Source of the DNA: Planctomycetota bacterium
GTDB lineage: Bacteria; Planctomycetota; UBA1135; GCA-002748355
Direction of reading: 5' to 3'
DNA length: 64,000 nt
Assembly (NCBI GenBank): GCA_020638795.1
Contig: JACKHW010000003.1
Location: forward strand, 248,001-312,000
In this document: positions 23,394 through 32,527 of the stretch, piece by piece
Numbering within the stretch: the first letter of the stretch is position 1
Layout of the letters: each line of letters starts with the position of its first letter
The notes under the pieces: generated by a model
Seen by the model: the letters and a program-made list of their open reading frames with translations, nothing else
Database searches by the model: none
What the model was told of the DNA's origin: nothing
Position numbers and translations under genes: made by a program

Positions 23394-24725
23394 TCAGAGG
23401 TCGGGAAGCTCGACTTTCTCACGGCGGCGATACACGATCCGGATCGGGATCTCCTTCCAATCGAAGGCTTCGCGCAGCCGATTCTGGAGGTAGCGGTCGT
23501 ACTGACCGGTGAACAGCTCGGGTTCGTTCACGAAGACGAGGATCGTCGGCGGACACACGTCGACCTGAGTCGCGTAGAAGAGCTTCGGAATCTTCCCCGG
23601 ACCCTTCGGCGCGAGTCGTTCGCGCGCGACTTGGAGCACACGATTGAGCTCGCCGGTCGACACACGTGTGCTCGCTTGGCCGTAGAGTTCTTCACCGAGC
23701 CGCATCGTTTCTTCGATGTGGATGCCGTCCTTCGCGCTCATGAAACTGAGCGGAGCGAACGACAACCCGACGAGCTGTTGCCGGACGTAGGCTTCCCATT
23801 TCTCGATCGGCACGCCGGCTTCGACCGCGAGATCGAGTTTGTTGCCGACGAGGATGCACGGCTTGAACTGGTCGATGACGAACGAGGCGAGCTTCTTGTC
23901 GACCTGGCTCAGGGTCTCCGTGACATCGAACATCAAGAACACGAGATCCGCGCGGCGAATGCTCTGCTCGGCACGCGCGAGGGAGAAGAACTCGATCGCG
24001 TCCTGGACGCGCGACTTCTTGCGCAAGCCGGCGGTATCGATCGCGACCCACGTCATTCCGTTCCGCTCGAAGCGAACGTCGACGGCATCGCGCGTCGTGC
24101 CCGCGAGCTCGGAGACGATGACGCGCTCGCCGCCGGCGAGAAAGTTGACGAACGTCGACTTGCCCGAGTTTCGTTTCCCGACGATCGCGACCTTGAGTCC
24201 GTCGTGGGGTGTCTCTTCGGTTTCCTTGGGGGGCAACTTCTCGACGATCGCATCGAGCAGATCTTGGATACCGAACCCCTCCTTGGCCGAAACGAGATGC
24301 GGCTCGTCGAACCCGAAGCGCCATGCCTCGTGCGCCTCCATCTCGTCCTTGCGACCTTCGACCTTGTTCGCGACGAGGACGATGGGTTTGTCGAGGCGCC
24401 GCAGTCGCTCGGCGACGTCGTCGTCCATCGGTGCGAGACCTTCCTTGGCGTCGACGACGAAGACGAGCACGTCGGCCTCCTGCATCGCTACCTCGATCTG
24501 CGCGGTGACGTGCTCTTTGAGACGAACCTCGTCGACGAGACCGAGGCCTCCCGTGTCCACGACTTCGAAGTGACGCCCGCCCCAATCGACGAAGATCGAG
24601 ACACGATCGCGCGTCACGCCAGCGGTCGGCTCTACGATCGACACGCGCCTGCCGGCGATCGCATTGAGCAGACTCGACTTGCCGACGTTCGGTCGGCCGA
24701 TGATCGCAACGCTCGAGAAGGACAT
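23394..24725 (-). CDS. der: GTPase Der (EngA)
   Basis: Der is a double GTPase needed for maturation of the 50S ribosomal subunit. The 443-residue protein begins at ATG 24725 with the first G domain (GRPNVGKSSLLN, later DTGGLG). A linker precedes the second G domain (GKRNSGKSTFVNFL, DTAGLR, GNKLDLAVE). The C-terminal KH-like domain ends with WKEIPIRIVYRRREK. All expected G motifs are present in both halves. It sits 16 bases after queE. Confidence 0.96.
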   Translation of the reverse strand: MSFSSVAIIGRPNVGKSSLLNAIAGRRVSIVEPTAGVTRDRVSIFVDWGGRHFEVVDTGGLGLVDEVRLKEHVTAQIEVAMQEADVLVFVVDAKEGLAPMDDDVAERLRRLDKPIVLVANKVEGRKDEMEAHEAWRFGFDEPHLVSAKEGFGIQDLLDAIVEKLPPKETEETPHDGLKVAIVGKRNSGKSTFVNFLAGGERVIVSELAGTTRDAVDVRFERNGMTWVAIDTAGLRKKSRVQDAIEFFSLARAEQSIRRADLVFLMFDVTETLSQVDKKLASFVIDQFKPCILVGNKLDLAVEAGVPIEKWEAYVRQQLVGLSFAPLSFMSAKDGIHIEETMRLGEELYGQASTRVSTGELNRVLQVARERLAPKGPGKIPKLFYATQVDVCPPTILVFVNEPELFTGQYDRYLQNRLREAFDWKEIPIRIVYRRREKVELPDL

Positions 24726-24741
24726 GATGATTCGTCGAAGC

Positions 24742-25527
24742 TCAGGCGAACCCGAGCAATGGATGGATCTGGGGCAACACGCGCGCATCGAAGCCCGCGT
24801 CCAGTGCCGACTTCAGCATCGCGAGGAGTCGCACGGTCGGTAGTCGGCGTTGTTCGTTCGGCGTCGGCGTCACGGGTTGGAGGATGAGGACGAAGTCGCG
24901 TCCGAAGCTTCGCAACCGGTCGAGCATCGTATGCCAAACTCGATCCACGACGGCATCCGTGAGCACGACCTTGACGTGGACACGAAGATCGGCGCGCAGT
25001 GCGGCGTCGAGGCACGCGACGTGCTGCGACTGCAGATCGTTCGGAGCGCGATCGAGGGTTCCCTCGAGCTTGTAGTCCATCGCGACCGAGTCGAACACCG
25101 GCAACAGTGGGCGCAATCGCCCGACGTCGTCGGAGGCGGTCTCGAGATGCATACGGAGGCCGCGAGACCGCATGCGAGTTGCGAGTCCGAGAGCGAAGTC
25201 GGTCCAGAGCGTCGGTTCACCGCCCGTCAGACTCACCCATTCGACCGAGCGCAGCAGATCGGGCATCGCGTCGATCGCCGAGACGAACTCGTCGACGTGG
25301 CACGGATTCTCGAAGGTTCGCAACGTCTCCCCGTCGAGTGCGCGCAACCCGAACGTCCTCGGAGCGCGGTAGCTCTCGGTCGTGTCGCAATAGGTGCAGC
25401 GCAAGGGACAACCGGCCGTGCGCACGAAGAACGTCGGTCGCCCGATCAGGCAACCCTCGCCCTGCACCGAGACGAACGCCTCGACGAGCGGCGCGACGCC
25501 AGAGTCCGTGCGAACGGCGTGCACCAC
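24742..25527 (-). CDS. queE: 7-carboxy-7-deazaguanine synthase-like radical SAM enzyme
   Basis: QueE makes 7-carboxy-7-deazaguanine, an early intermediate of queuosine and other deazapurines. The protein shows the family start VEAFVSVQGEGCLIGRPTFFVR, the radical-SAM cluster ligands Cys40, Cys44 and Cys47 in CPLRCTYCDT, and the SLTGGEP motif. I chose a GTG at 25527 because GGAG stands seven bases before it and it follows the aminotransferase stop by four bases; the protein then has 261 residues. An ATG at 25572 would add 15 residues and overlap the upstream gene by 41 bases. The partners queD and queC are not in the window. Confidence 0.88.
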   Translation of the reverse strand: MVHAVRTDSGVAPLVEAFVSVQGEGCLIGRPTFFVRTAGCPLRCTYCDTTESYRAPRTFGLRALDGETLRTFENPCHVDEFVSAIDAMPDLLRSVEWVSLTGGEPTLWTDFALGLATRMRSRGLRMHLETASDDVGRLRPLLPVFDSVAMDYKLEGTLDRAPNDLQSQHVACLDAALRADLRVHVKVVLTDAVVDRVWHTMLDRLRSFGRDFVLILQPVTPTPNEQRRLPTVRLLAMLKSALDAGFDARVLPQIHPLLGFA

Positions 25528-25531
25528 GTCA

Positions 25532-26680
25532 TCACTCCGTAGCGATCTCGCGGAGGACGCGAAGACCTTCACGCAGCATCGCGTCGGACGCGGCGAACGA
25601 CAGCCGGAAATGCGTCGCGCGACGCGAGAATGCCGAGCCGGGAACGATCAGCAGGCGCCGTTCCAGACAGCGCTCGAGGAAGACCTCTTCGCTCACGCCG
25701 TCGGGGTAGGCAGGGAACGCGTAGAAGCTCCCCTCGCTCGGCACCATCGGGTACAGATCGTGCAGTTGCTCGTAGACGAGATCGCGTTTTTGCTCGTATT
25801 CGTCGCGATAGCGGCTCACGTCGACGGACATTGCCGCGAGTGCGCCGTATTGGAGCGGCGCCGGTGCACACACGAACGTGTACTGCTGCACCGTCTTCAT
25901 CGCTTCGAGCGCGTCTTCGGGACCTGCGACGAACCCGAGTCGCCAGCCTGGCATGCCATACGTCTTGCTGAATCCGCCGAAGACGATCGTCTTCTCGTGA
26001 TCCGGCATGCGCGTGATCATCGACTCGAAGCTCCGCCCGTAGTGGAAGTGACTATAGATCTCGTCGGACAAGATCCAGAGGTCGTGCTTGCGTGCGAGCG
26101 CCGCGAGGCCCTGGAGTTCGTTTCGATCGAGCATGCCGCCGGTTGGATTGCTCGGTGAGTTGATCAGGATCGCGCGCGTCTTGTTGGTGATGCGTGCCTC
26201 GATCTCGGCGAGGTCCGGATGCCACGCCGGTCGCCCGTCCTTCGGGTCGTCACTCGGGTAGGTCTCATAGAACGCCGCCTTCGCCCCCACGAGTTCGAGC
26301 ATGTTGGTGTACATGACGAAGTACGGGTCGGGCAGCAGGATCTCGTCCCCGGAATCGAACAGGCTGAGATGCGCGAGCAACAAACCACCCGACACACCGG
26401 ACGTCATGAAGACGGATGGCGGCCGAAAGCCATAGCGACCTTCGAGACGGTCCGAGACACGCTGGATGAGTTCCGGGATCCCTTGCGTCGTCGTGTAGCG
26501 ATTTTCGCCGTGTCGCATCGCGGCCGTCGCGGCCTCGATCGCCTCGGCAGGAGCTTCGTAGTGCGCTTGACCGATCGAGAGGTTGATCGGGTCCTTCATC
26601 GTTCGGATCAAGTCGAACATGCGGCGAACGCCGCTGCCCTGAATGTGATCCAGTCGTGAGGACAGTCGCTTGCGATGCAT
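25532..26680 (-). CDS. Class I/II pyridoxal-phosphate aminotransferase
   Basis: This 382-residue fold-type I aminotransferase shows the NRYTTTQGIPEL block, the INSPSNPTGG motif, the SDEIYSHFHYG strand, and the PLP-lysine Lys239 in GGFSKTYGMPGWRLG with a following arginine. The C-terminal arginine that binds substrate carboxylate is in FRLSFA. It is closest in feel to aspartate/aromatic aminotransferases (AspC/PatA group). The donor and acceptor cannot be decided. It is 4 bases from queE in the same operon, but no functional link to queuosine is known. Confidence 0.88.
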   Translation of the reverse strand: MHRKRLSSRLDHIQGSGVRRMFDLIRTMKDPINLSIGQAHYEAPAEAIEAATAAMRHGENRYTTTQGIPELIQRVSDRLEGRYGFRPPSVFMTSGVSGGLLLAHLSLFDSGDEILLPDPYFVMYTNMLELVGAKAAFYETYPSDDPKDGRPAWHPDLAEIEARITNKTRAILINSPSNPTGGMLDRNELQGLAALARKHDLWILSDEIYSHFHYGRSFESMITRMPDHEKTIVFGGFSKTYGMPGWRLGFVAGPEDALEAMKTVQQYTFVCAPAPLQYGALAAMSVDVSRYRDEYEQKRDLVYEQLHDLYPMVPSEGSFYAFPAYPDGVSEEVFLERCLERRLLIVPGSAFSRRATHFRLSFAASDAMLREGLRVLREIATE

Positions 26681-26742
26681 CGGAGTTCAGAACGACGTGC
26701 TGGCCCGCTGGCAGATGCGGGCGGAATCTCACTTCTTGACGA

Positions 26743-26949
26743 TCACTTCTTGTCGTCTTCGTCGTTCTTCTTCTTCTTGCGCGAGACGGCCTTGAAGCGC
26801 GTGCGCACCTTGGGAAGTCCGTAGACCGAGTCGGAACCCGGATCCCAACGTTCGTTCTCGCGCAGGATCTGCAGGCGCTCGACACGCTTGAACACATTGC
26901 GGAGCTTCGCTCCGGCAGCCGAGTATTTGAGGCTTCGATGGAGTGACAT
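26743..26949 (-). CDS. PVC-group small basic protein
   Basis: This 68-residue, strongly basic protein begins MSLHRSLKYSAAGAKLRNV and continues through ENERWDPGSDSVYGLPKVRTRFK to a lysine-rich tail (KKKKNDEDDKK). This pattern, with the RERW/GLPKV core, matches the small basic protein family described from planctomycetes, verrucomicrobia and chlamydiae; its function is unknown and a ribosomal or RNA association is suspected from its charge. GAGGA lies just upstream of the ATG at 26949. It is the best phylogenetic marker in the window. It is a stand-alone gene between the aminotransferase and a membrane protein gene. Confidence 0.88.
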   Translation of the reverse strand: MSLHRSLKYSAAGAKLRNVFKRVERLQILRENERWDPGSDSVYGLPKVRTRFKAVSRKKKKNDEDDKK

Positions 26950-27096
26950 GATTTCCTCTGGAGTCGATACGTTCCGCGACGCGGGTCCATGCGTCACGCC
27001 GCGGAGAACGACCGAAAGCGGCAGAACAGGATAGCGCCGGTCGTCGCGGGCTCAACAAGCACTTCGAACGGATCCGCGCGCGTCTGCGTCGCAGGC

Positions 27097-27127
27097 AAAA
27101 AGGGGCCGTCGCTTCGACGCAGCGACG
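27097..27127 (-). terminator. Rho-independent terminator
   Basis: On the minus strand, just past the membrane-protein gene stop, CGTCGCT and AGCGACG form a 7-bp stem with a 7-base loop (27127-27107). GCCCC and five T follow (27101-27097). It is the clearest intrinsic terminator in the window and separates the membrane-protein gene from the small basic protein gene downstream. Confidence 0.65.
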
Positions 27128-27145
27128 CAGCGACGCGCGGAGCGC

Positions 27146-28231
27146 TCAGCGCGCTGCGTCGTCCGGCGCCACACCCGCTCGGGTCGATTCCGGCAGGTCG
27201 CGCCACGCGATCGGCGAGAATTCGAGCTTCTGAAAGTCGAACCGCACGAACTTCGGGTCCGGAGCCGGCAAGCCGCGCAGGCGCTCGAAGAAGCTGCGCG
27301 TGGCCTCCTTGTCGCCGACGAGATCCCTCGGCAGCAGGGCCGCGAGTACCCACGTCTCGCTCTTACCATCGCTCGAACGGCGCGTGAGCCCCTCGGTGCG
27401 GATGCCTTGTGCCTTCATGTGGTCGTGCAGCGCTCGAAGCAGATTGCGATTGGTCGCCGACGGATCGTAGGTGACGACATTGAAGCCCGCCGTCGTCCCG
27501 GAATCGATCTGCACCGAATCGGCGATCGGCTTCGTTCCCCCGTCGTTGGGGTCGTTGCCATCGTTCTGGTGCATCGGCTGCGGACGGTTCTGCTCCGGAA
27601 GTCCCGCGACGTTCGTCCCGTCATCGTCGACGCGATCGACGCTGAACCGACCGAGCCAAAAGACGAGAGCCAGGCACGCGCAAACCGCGAGCGCAGCGGC
27701 GACGAGGTAGCCGCGCGGCATCTCGACGCCGTCCTGCATCCACTCGGCGAAGCGCAAGCCCGGCCGACGACCCGACGCGAGCGTCGTGCGGCGCCTCGGG
27801 CCAGCCGACGCCTTTGGCGATGGCGGTGCCGAGACGGGTTCCCGCGACGGCAGCGCGGCTCTCGTTTCGGTCGGCGTCTGCGTCTCGTTCGCGCTTCCAT
27901 CGACGTCCTCGTCGTCGCGATAGCGACGACGGCGCCGGGAGGCTTGGCTCCGAGTCGAACGTTCGTCGGACGCGGTCTCGGCAGATTCGTACACCGAACT
28001 GCGTTGATCCGCCGACTCCGATGCGTTGCCGCGTCGATTCCGGCGGCGCGAACGCGGTTCGTCGGCGTCCGCGGGCGTGGACTCCCGTGGTTTCCACGAT
28101 GGATCGACCGCGGCGGACTCCGTCGCTTCGGTCCTCCTGCCATGTGGTTCCTGCGATCGCCCGGCGCGCAGTTCTTCTTGTTCTCCGCGATCCTCGCGCA
28201 GAACGTCCAAAATCGTCGTGCGTCGACGCAT
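27146..28231 (-). CDS. Single-pass membrane protein of unknown function
   Basis: This 361-residue protein has a long, arginine- and serine-rich, probably disordered cytoplasmic N-terminal part (1-170). One transmembrane helix (about 175-194: YLVAAALAVCACLALVFWLG) follows, then a periplasmic part of about 165 residues. The periplasmic domain (FNVVTYDPSATNRNLLRALHDHMKAQGIRTEGLTRR) is compatible with a SPOR-like or related small alpha/beta fold, but I cannot assign it. The start at 28231 leaves out 40 upstream residues that lack conservation signs. A terminator follows its stop. Confidence 0.6.
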   Translation of the reverse strand: MRRRTTILDVLREDRGEQEELRAGRSQEPHGRRTEATESAAVDPSWKPRESTPADADEPRSRRRNRRGNASESADQRSSVYESAETASDERSTRSQASRRRRRYRDDEDVDGSANETQTPTETRAALPSREPVSAPPSPKASAGPRRRTTLASGRRPGLRFAEWMQDGVEMPRGYLVAAALAVCACLALVFWLGRFSVDRVDDDGTNVAGLPEQNRPQPMHQNDGNDPNDGGTKPIADSVQIDSGTTAGFNVVTYDPSATNRNLLRALHDHMKAQGIRTEGLTRRSSDGKSETWVLAALLPRDLVGDKEATRSFFERLRGLPAPDPKFVRFDFQKLEFSPIAWRDLPESTRAGVAPDDAAR

Positions 28232-28416
28232 GGTCTGGCCCTCCCCTCGAGCGCACGGCTCACCGCGCTCCGCTGAACGAACGGTTCGGGAGATCTCCCT
28301 CGATCGATGCGCTGGCCGCAGCGCTTCCCGAACCGATCGGCACGATAACAACCGGACATCCGCGGCAAAAGCTCGGCCGCCACAAAAGACGACGAGGCAT
28401 GTCGAATGCGCGCGGC

Positions 28417-31320
28417 TCAGCCACCACCGAGTTCGGCGAGCATGCTACGAATGCGCGCACACAACTCGACATCGAAGTCGCGCGAGGAGGGGTTGCCCGT
28501 CGCGTCTCGCGAGGCGCCACCCCTCGATCCAGACGGTTGGGTGCTGCGCAAGTACACGCTACCGAGTTCCACGGCCTCCTGCTTTCGATCGAGCGCGACG
28601 AGCGCTCGCATGCGATAGAGCACCGCGAGCCCCGGATCGATTCCCGTGCGCTCGGCGGCTTTCATCCCGAGCGCCAGATGAGACTCGGCCTCGACATAGT
28701 TCTCGACCGCGAAATCCGCCAAACCGAGTTGGACGAGCGCCGATGCGTTTTCCGCATCGAGTGCGAGCACGGCGCGGAATGCGGCACGAGCTTCCTCGTA
28801 CTGCTGCGCGAGCATCGGTGCGGCAGCGGTTTCGAGGCGCCGCGCGACTTCGCCCCGCACCGCTTCGTGCACGGCGGCAACGTCGTATGTCGGCGGAGCA
28901 ACGCGCAACAACTCACAGAACAGCGCATAAGCTCGCGTCTCTTTCTCGGAAGCCAACGCGAGCCACCCACAGCGCTTGAGCAACCCGAGGTATGCCTGCT
29001 CGACCTGCGCCGAATCCGGCTCCGTCGCGCGCGCCGCTCGCGCTCTCTCGAGTGCCTCGTCGTACCGCCCGTCCGCTTCCAAAACGAGCGCGTCCAGCAG
29101 TGCGAGTCGCGGTTCTTCGGGCAGAAGGGCGCGAGCCTGCTCGACGCGCACGCGGTAGTCGTCGACCGGTGACTTGGCGACCATTTCGCGTGCGCGCTCG
29201 ATCAACGCATGGCCATAGGCGAATCGAATGCGTTCGTGTGCAGGATACGTGCGATGCAACGCGGCAAGCAGCGCCTCGGCACGATCGGTCCGCCTCGTCT
29301 GCATGTAGAGTGCCGCGAGTCGCTGCGGGATCTCGATCGATCCGCGAACGTCCGGCAACGCGCGCTCGAGCACGGCAATGGCCTCGTCGAACAACCCCTC
29401 GGCCTCGTAGATCATCGCACGTTCGAGCACGATGCGCTCGTGCGCCGGTCCCCGATACGAGTCGAGGACGCGACTCGCTGCCGTCGTCTCCCCGCGCAAG
29501 CGATGCCACTCGGCACGCGCCGTGATCGCGATCGCGGACTTCGCAGCCGTCGCGTCTCGAAACGCGCGGTCGAGCAGCGCTCCCGCTTCGACGAGTCCGG
29601 GATCACTGGCCGGAAGCGGTAATGCGGTCGCGGCAGCGCGCGCCTTCGCGAGCAAGACCTCGGCTTCGCGCGCGAGCGCGCCGGCATGATCGGGTGCGAG
29701 TCGAAGCACTTCAGCGAGCACCGCATCGACTTGCTCGTCCTTACCGAGACGAGACAGGACGTCGACGAGCTGCAGTCGCAATTCGATACGCGCACGTTCG
29801 AAGCGCACGCGATGATCGTCGGCGATGTCGATCGCGCACTCGAGGTGCATTCGCGCTTCCACGGCCGCATCGCGGGCGAGCGCGGCTCGCATCCGTTGCG
29901 CTGCCACACGCATCGCGCGCACGGGTTCGACGACGCAGCGCGCCGCACGATCGAGCAGAGACTCGGCGGCTTCGTTGTCCCCGACAGTGAAATACCACTC
30001 GGCGAGGTTGACGAGCGCCACGTCGTCCCGCGGGTAGACCTCGAGATTGGCCTGCCACAAGCGTTCGGAGGACGTGAACTCACCGGAGCGCGCGCGCGCC
30101 CTCAGTGTGGCCGCGACGAGCACGACCAGTGCGAGTGCGAGCGGCGCGCACACACGAAGTCGCACACTCTTGATGCGCAGGAACGACGCGGCGCCATGGA
30201 GCATCGCCGCGAACACGAGTGCGAGTCCGGGAAGCGCGAGATAGAGGTAGCGATCCGCGGCAGCGACGGCGAATGCGGGCTTGACTCCGTTGAACGGCAA
30301 CAGCGCCGCAAAGAACGCGAGGATGCCGAGACCGATCATTTTCGACGTGCGCCCTCCCCGACGGACGAGTACGAGGGCGAACGCGATCGTCACCGCGAGC
30401 CACAAGAGCTGCACGCCGGCATGGCGTGCGAAGTCCGCCTGCAAGGAACGCGGTCGATGGACCGCGAGTTCGGCGGGCCACAGCGTGACCGAGACGTAGT
30501 GCCAGAAGGTGCCGGGCAGTGCACGGAAGTCTGCCTCGAAGTCCGACGTCCCGGCCGATGCGGCGAGGTAGAGATGGTGCAGGCCACTCACGATGACGAT
30601 GACCCCCGTCATCGCGACGAGCGTCAGGATTCGACGTCCACGACCGGGCGGAATCACGTGGGACTCTCCTTGGTCGACCGTCGTGCCACGCACACTCGCG
30701 GAAGCGTACCAAACGAGCGCACCGACGAGAGGAAGCACGATCGAAGTCGCCTTCGAATAGCACGCGACGATCGTCGCGATCGCGACTGGCCACGTGGAGG
30801 CGCCTCGGAGAACGACGCGTTGGCCGAGCCACAAGGCGAGCAAGAACCAGAAACCCGACAGCACGTCCTTGCGGCTCGAGATCCAGATCACGCTCTCGGT
30901 CAGCGCCGGATGCACCAAGAAGAGCGCCGTCCCGCAGAACGCCGCCCACGTCGGCAGACGCAGCCTCACGAGAATCGACCAGAGCACGACAGCCGCCGCG
31001 ACGTGCAGCGCGAGCGAGTGCACGTGATAGATCGACGTCTGCACGTTCGGATTCGAACCCATGAACCCGGTCACGGCGTGATCGATCCACAGACTCAGAT
31101 ACGTGAACGGCAAATAGACGTCCGCGATCGTCGCGCTCGGGTCGAGCAGGCGTCCGAGTCCTTCGAGCCCGCCGAGGGCGAACACCGGGTTCTCGAGCAC
31201 CGTGCGGGGATCGTCGAAGTTGAGGAACGCCCCGCCGAGACCCGGCGCGAAGGCCAGGACGGCAAGGAGCGTCGCTAGGGGCGCCACGAAGAGCAGCGAC
31301 CGAAAGCGGTGGGACGTCAT
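28417..31320 (-). CDS. GT-C-like multi-pass membrane protein with C-terminal TPR repeats
   Basis: This 967-residue protein starts at the ATG at 31320. Its first 450 or so residues hold about ten hydrophobic helices. The early loop contains NFDD, and later HPALTESVIWISSRKDVLSGF resembles the conserved block of TMTC-type (DUF1736) glycosyltransferases. From about residue 490 to the end the sequence is a run of TPR-like helix pairs (YPRDDVALVNLAEWYFTVGDNEAAE, AEGLFDEAIAVLERALPD, LDAENASALVQLGLADFAVENYVEAESHLALG). TMTC-like proteins transfer sugars, often O-mannose, to exported proteins. That activity here is inference. It lies divergent to the uracil-DNA glycosylase gene. Confidence 0.75.
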   Translation of the reverse strand: MTSHRFRSLLFVAPLATLLAVLAFAPGLGGAFLNFDDPRTVLENPVFALGGLEGLGRLLDPSATIADVYLPFTYLSLWIDHAVTGFMGSNPNVQTSIYHVHSLALHVAAAVVLWSILVRLRLPTWAAFCGTALFLVHPALTESVIWISSRKDVLSGFWFLLALWLGQRVVLRGASTWPVAIATIVACYSKATSIVLPLVGALVWYASASVRGTTVDQGESHVIPPGRGRRILTLVAMTGVIVIVSGLHHLYLAASAGTSDFEADFRALPGTFWHYVSVTLWPAELAVHRPRSLQADFARHAGVQLLWLAVTIAFALVLVRRGGRTSKMIGLGILAFFAALLPFNGVKPAFAVAAADRYLYLALPGLALVFAAMLHGAASFLRIKSVRLRVCAPLALALVVLVAATLRARARSGEFTSSERLWQANLEVYPRDDVALVNLAEWYFTVGDNEAAESLLDRAARCVVEPVRAMRVAAQRMRAALARDAAVEARMHLECAIDIADDHRVRFERARIELRLQLVDVLSRLGKDEQVDAVLAEVLRLAPDHAGALAREAEVLLAKARAAATALPLPASDPGLVEAGALLDRAFRDATAAKSAIAITARAEWHRLRGETTAASRVLDSYRGPAHERIVLERAMIYEAEGLFDEAIAVLERALPDVRGSIEIPQRLAALYMQTRRTDRAEALLAALHRTYPAHERIRFAYGHALIERAREMVAKSPVDDYRVRVEQARALLPEEPRLALLDALVLEADGRYDEALERARAARATEPDSAQVEQAYLGLLKRCGWLALASEKETRAYALFCELLRVAPPTYDVAAVHEAVRGEVARRLETAAAPMLAQQYEEARAAFRAVLALDAENASALVQLGLADFAVENYVEAESHLALGMKAAERTGIDPGLAVLYRMRALVALDRKQEAVELGSVYLRSTQPSGSRGGASRDATGNPSSRDFDVELCARIRSMLAELGGG

Positions 31321-31418
31321 GGAGCGTGTCGTAGCGGCGTGGCCAGGCAGAGCAAGTGCACGGAGCCGGGAGGGCGCGACCCGTTGCGCACGATGCTGCA
31401 CGGGTGCAGACTCGCAGC

Positions 31419-32282
31419 ATGCCAGACGATCGGACGCATCCGCAGCATCATACGACCAAGTTCGATGCTGGCAGGGTCGATGCTCGCGGGATCGATCCAC
31501 GAACGGCCTCGCATTGGGCAACCGTGCTCGGACCGGATCTGTTGATTCCGGGGGTCGCCGCGAGGCAGCCGGCTCTCGAGTCCGAAGCCGTGAGCGGAAC
31601 CGAGAGCGAGCGCGGTATGCCGCGCCCATCGGATGCGACGCGAACCATGCCGCCTGCGGTCCCACCGAGACTGCCGGATGTCGACGGCAGTGCCACCGAG
31701 CGTCTCGCGGCACTCGCAGCGGCAGCGGAGGCATGCCGGCAATGCCGACTCGGGTCGACGCGCACCCAAGCAGTCTTCTCCGACGGCGATCCTGCCGCAC
31801 GCATCGTCTTCTGCGGTGAAGGACCCGGAGCGGACGAGGATCGCATCGGTCGCCCCTTCGTCGGTCGCGCCGGCGAACTCCTGACGCGCATCATCGAAGG
31901 TGCGATGGGCATGCCGCGCGAATCGGTCTACATCGCCAACATCGTCAAGTGCCGTCCGCCCCAGAACCGCAATCCCGAACCCGACGAACAGGCCGCATGC
32001 CTGCCGTTCTTGCGAGCGCAACTCGACATCGTGCGGCCGGACTTGATCATCGCACTCGGGAAGATTGCCGCACACGCCCTGCTCCGCGTCGATCCGAAGA
32101 CACCGATGGGCCGGTTGCGGGGTCGCGTGCACGAAGTCGATGGCCTCCGGATCCTGCCGACGTGGCATCCCGCGTATCTGTTGCGCAATCCGGCCGCCAA
32201 GAGCCAGACGTGGGACGACATCAAGGTCGCGTTGCGCTTCCTCGGACTGCCCGAACGGCCCGCACCGCACCGACGCGGATGA
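31419..32282 (+). CDS. Type-4 (iron-sulfur) uracil-DNA glycosylase
   Basis: This base-excision repair enzyme removes uracil from DNA. The core contains the four cluster cysteines in ACRQCRLG, VKCRPP and ACLPFL. It also has the uracil-binding GEGPGADEDRIGRPFVGRAG block and the catalytic-loop text LPTWHPAYLLRNP. From the ATG at 31419 it has 287 residues, some 70 more than compact family members. The extra is N-terminal and of low complexity, so the true start may be later, for example near MPRPSDATR. It is transcribed away from the TPR membrane protein gene. Confidence 0.88.
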   Translation: MPDDRTHPQHHTTKFDAGRVDARGIDPRTASHWATVLGPDLLIPGVAARQPALESEAVSGTESERGMPRPSDATRTMPPAVPPRLPDVDGSATERLAALAAAAEACRQCRLGSTRTQAVFSDGDPAARIVFCGEGPGADEDRIGRPFVGRAGELLTRIIEGAMGMPRESVYIANIVKCRPPQNRNPEPDEQAACLPFLRAQLDIVRPDLIIALGKIAAHALLRVDPKTPMGRLRGRVHEVDGLRILPTWHPAYLLRNPAAKSQTWDDIKVALRFLGLPERPAPHRRG

Positions 32283-32321
32283 TCTCCGCATGCTTTCCGG
32301 GCTTCACCGCATTTTCTCGTG

Positions 32322-32350
32322 TTGCAACGCCCTTGCGACGTGGCTAGCGT
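32322..32350 (+). promoter_or_regulatory. Candidate promoter for the first secretin-like gene
   Basis: TTGCAA (32322-32327), a 17-base spacer and TAGCGT (32345-32350) form a plausible housekeeping promoter. Transcription would begin near 32357, just before a perfect inverted repeat, leaving a leader of about 170 bases. Confidence 0.4.
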
Positions 32351-32359
32351 TCCGCCTTC

Positions 32360-32379
32360 CTACGCAAGGATTTGCGTAG
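32360..32379. promoter_or_regulatory. Perfect 8-bp inverted repeat in the secretin-1 leader
   Basis: CTACGCAA and TTGCGTAG are separated by four bases (ggat). The repeat sits at the expected start of the transcript. It could be an operator for a dimeric regulator or a 5' hairpin; there is no T-run to make it a terminator. Confidence 0.5.
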
Positions 32380-32527
32380 CACGCCATGCGTGCGTGCACC
32401 TCGTTCTAACGTCCATCCCCCCGGACGATCGTGTCCTTGCCCGGTACTCGGCGGTTCGAGCCAGCGGGTTCCGAGGCGCGATTCCTGCATTACGCATCGA
32501 ACTCCACGTCATCGTTGGATCGACCCT

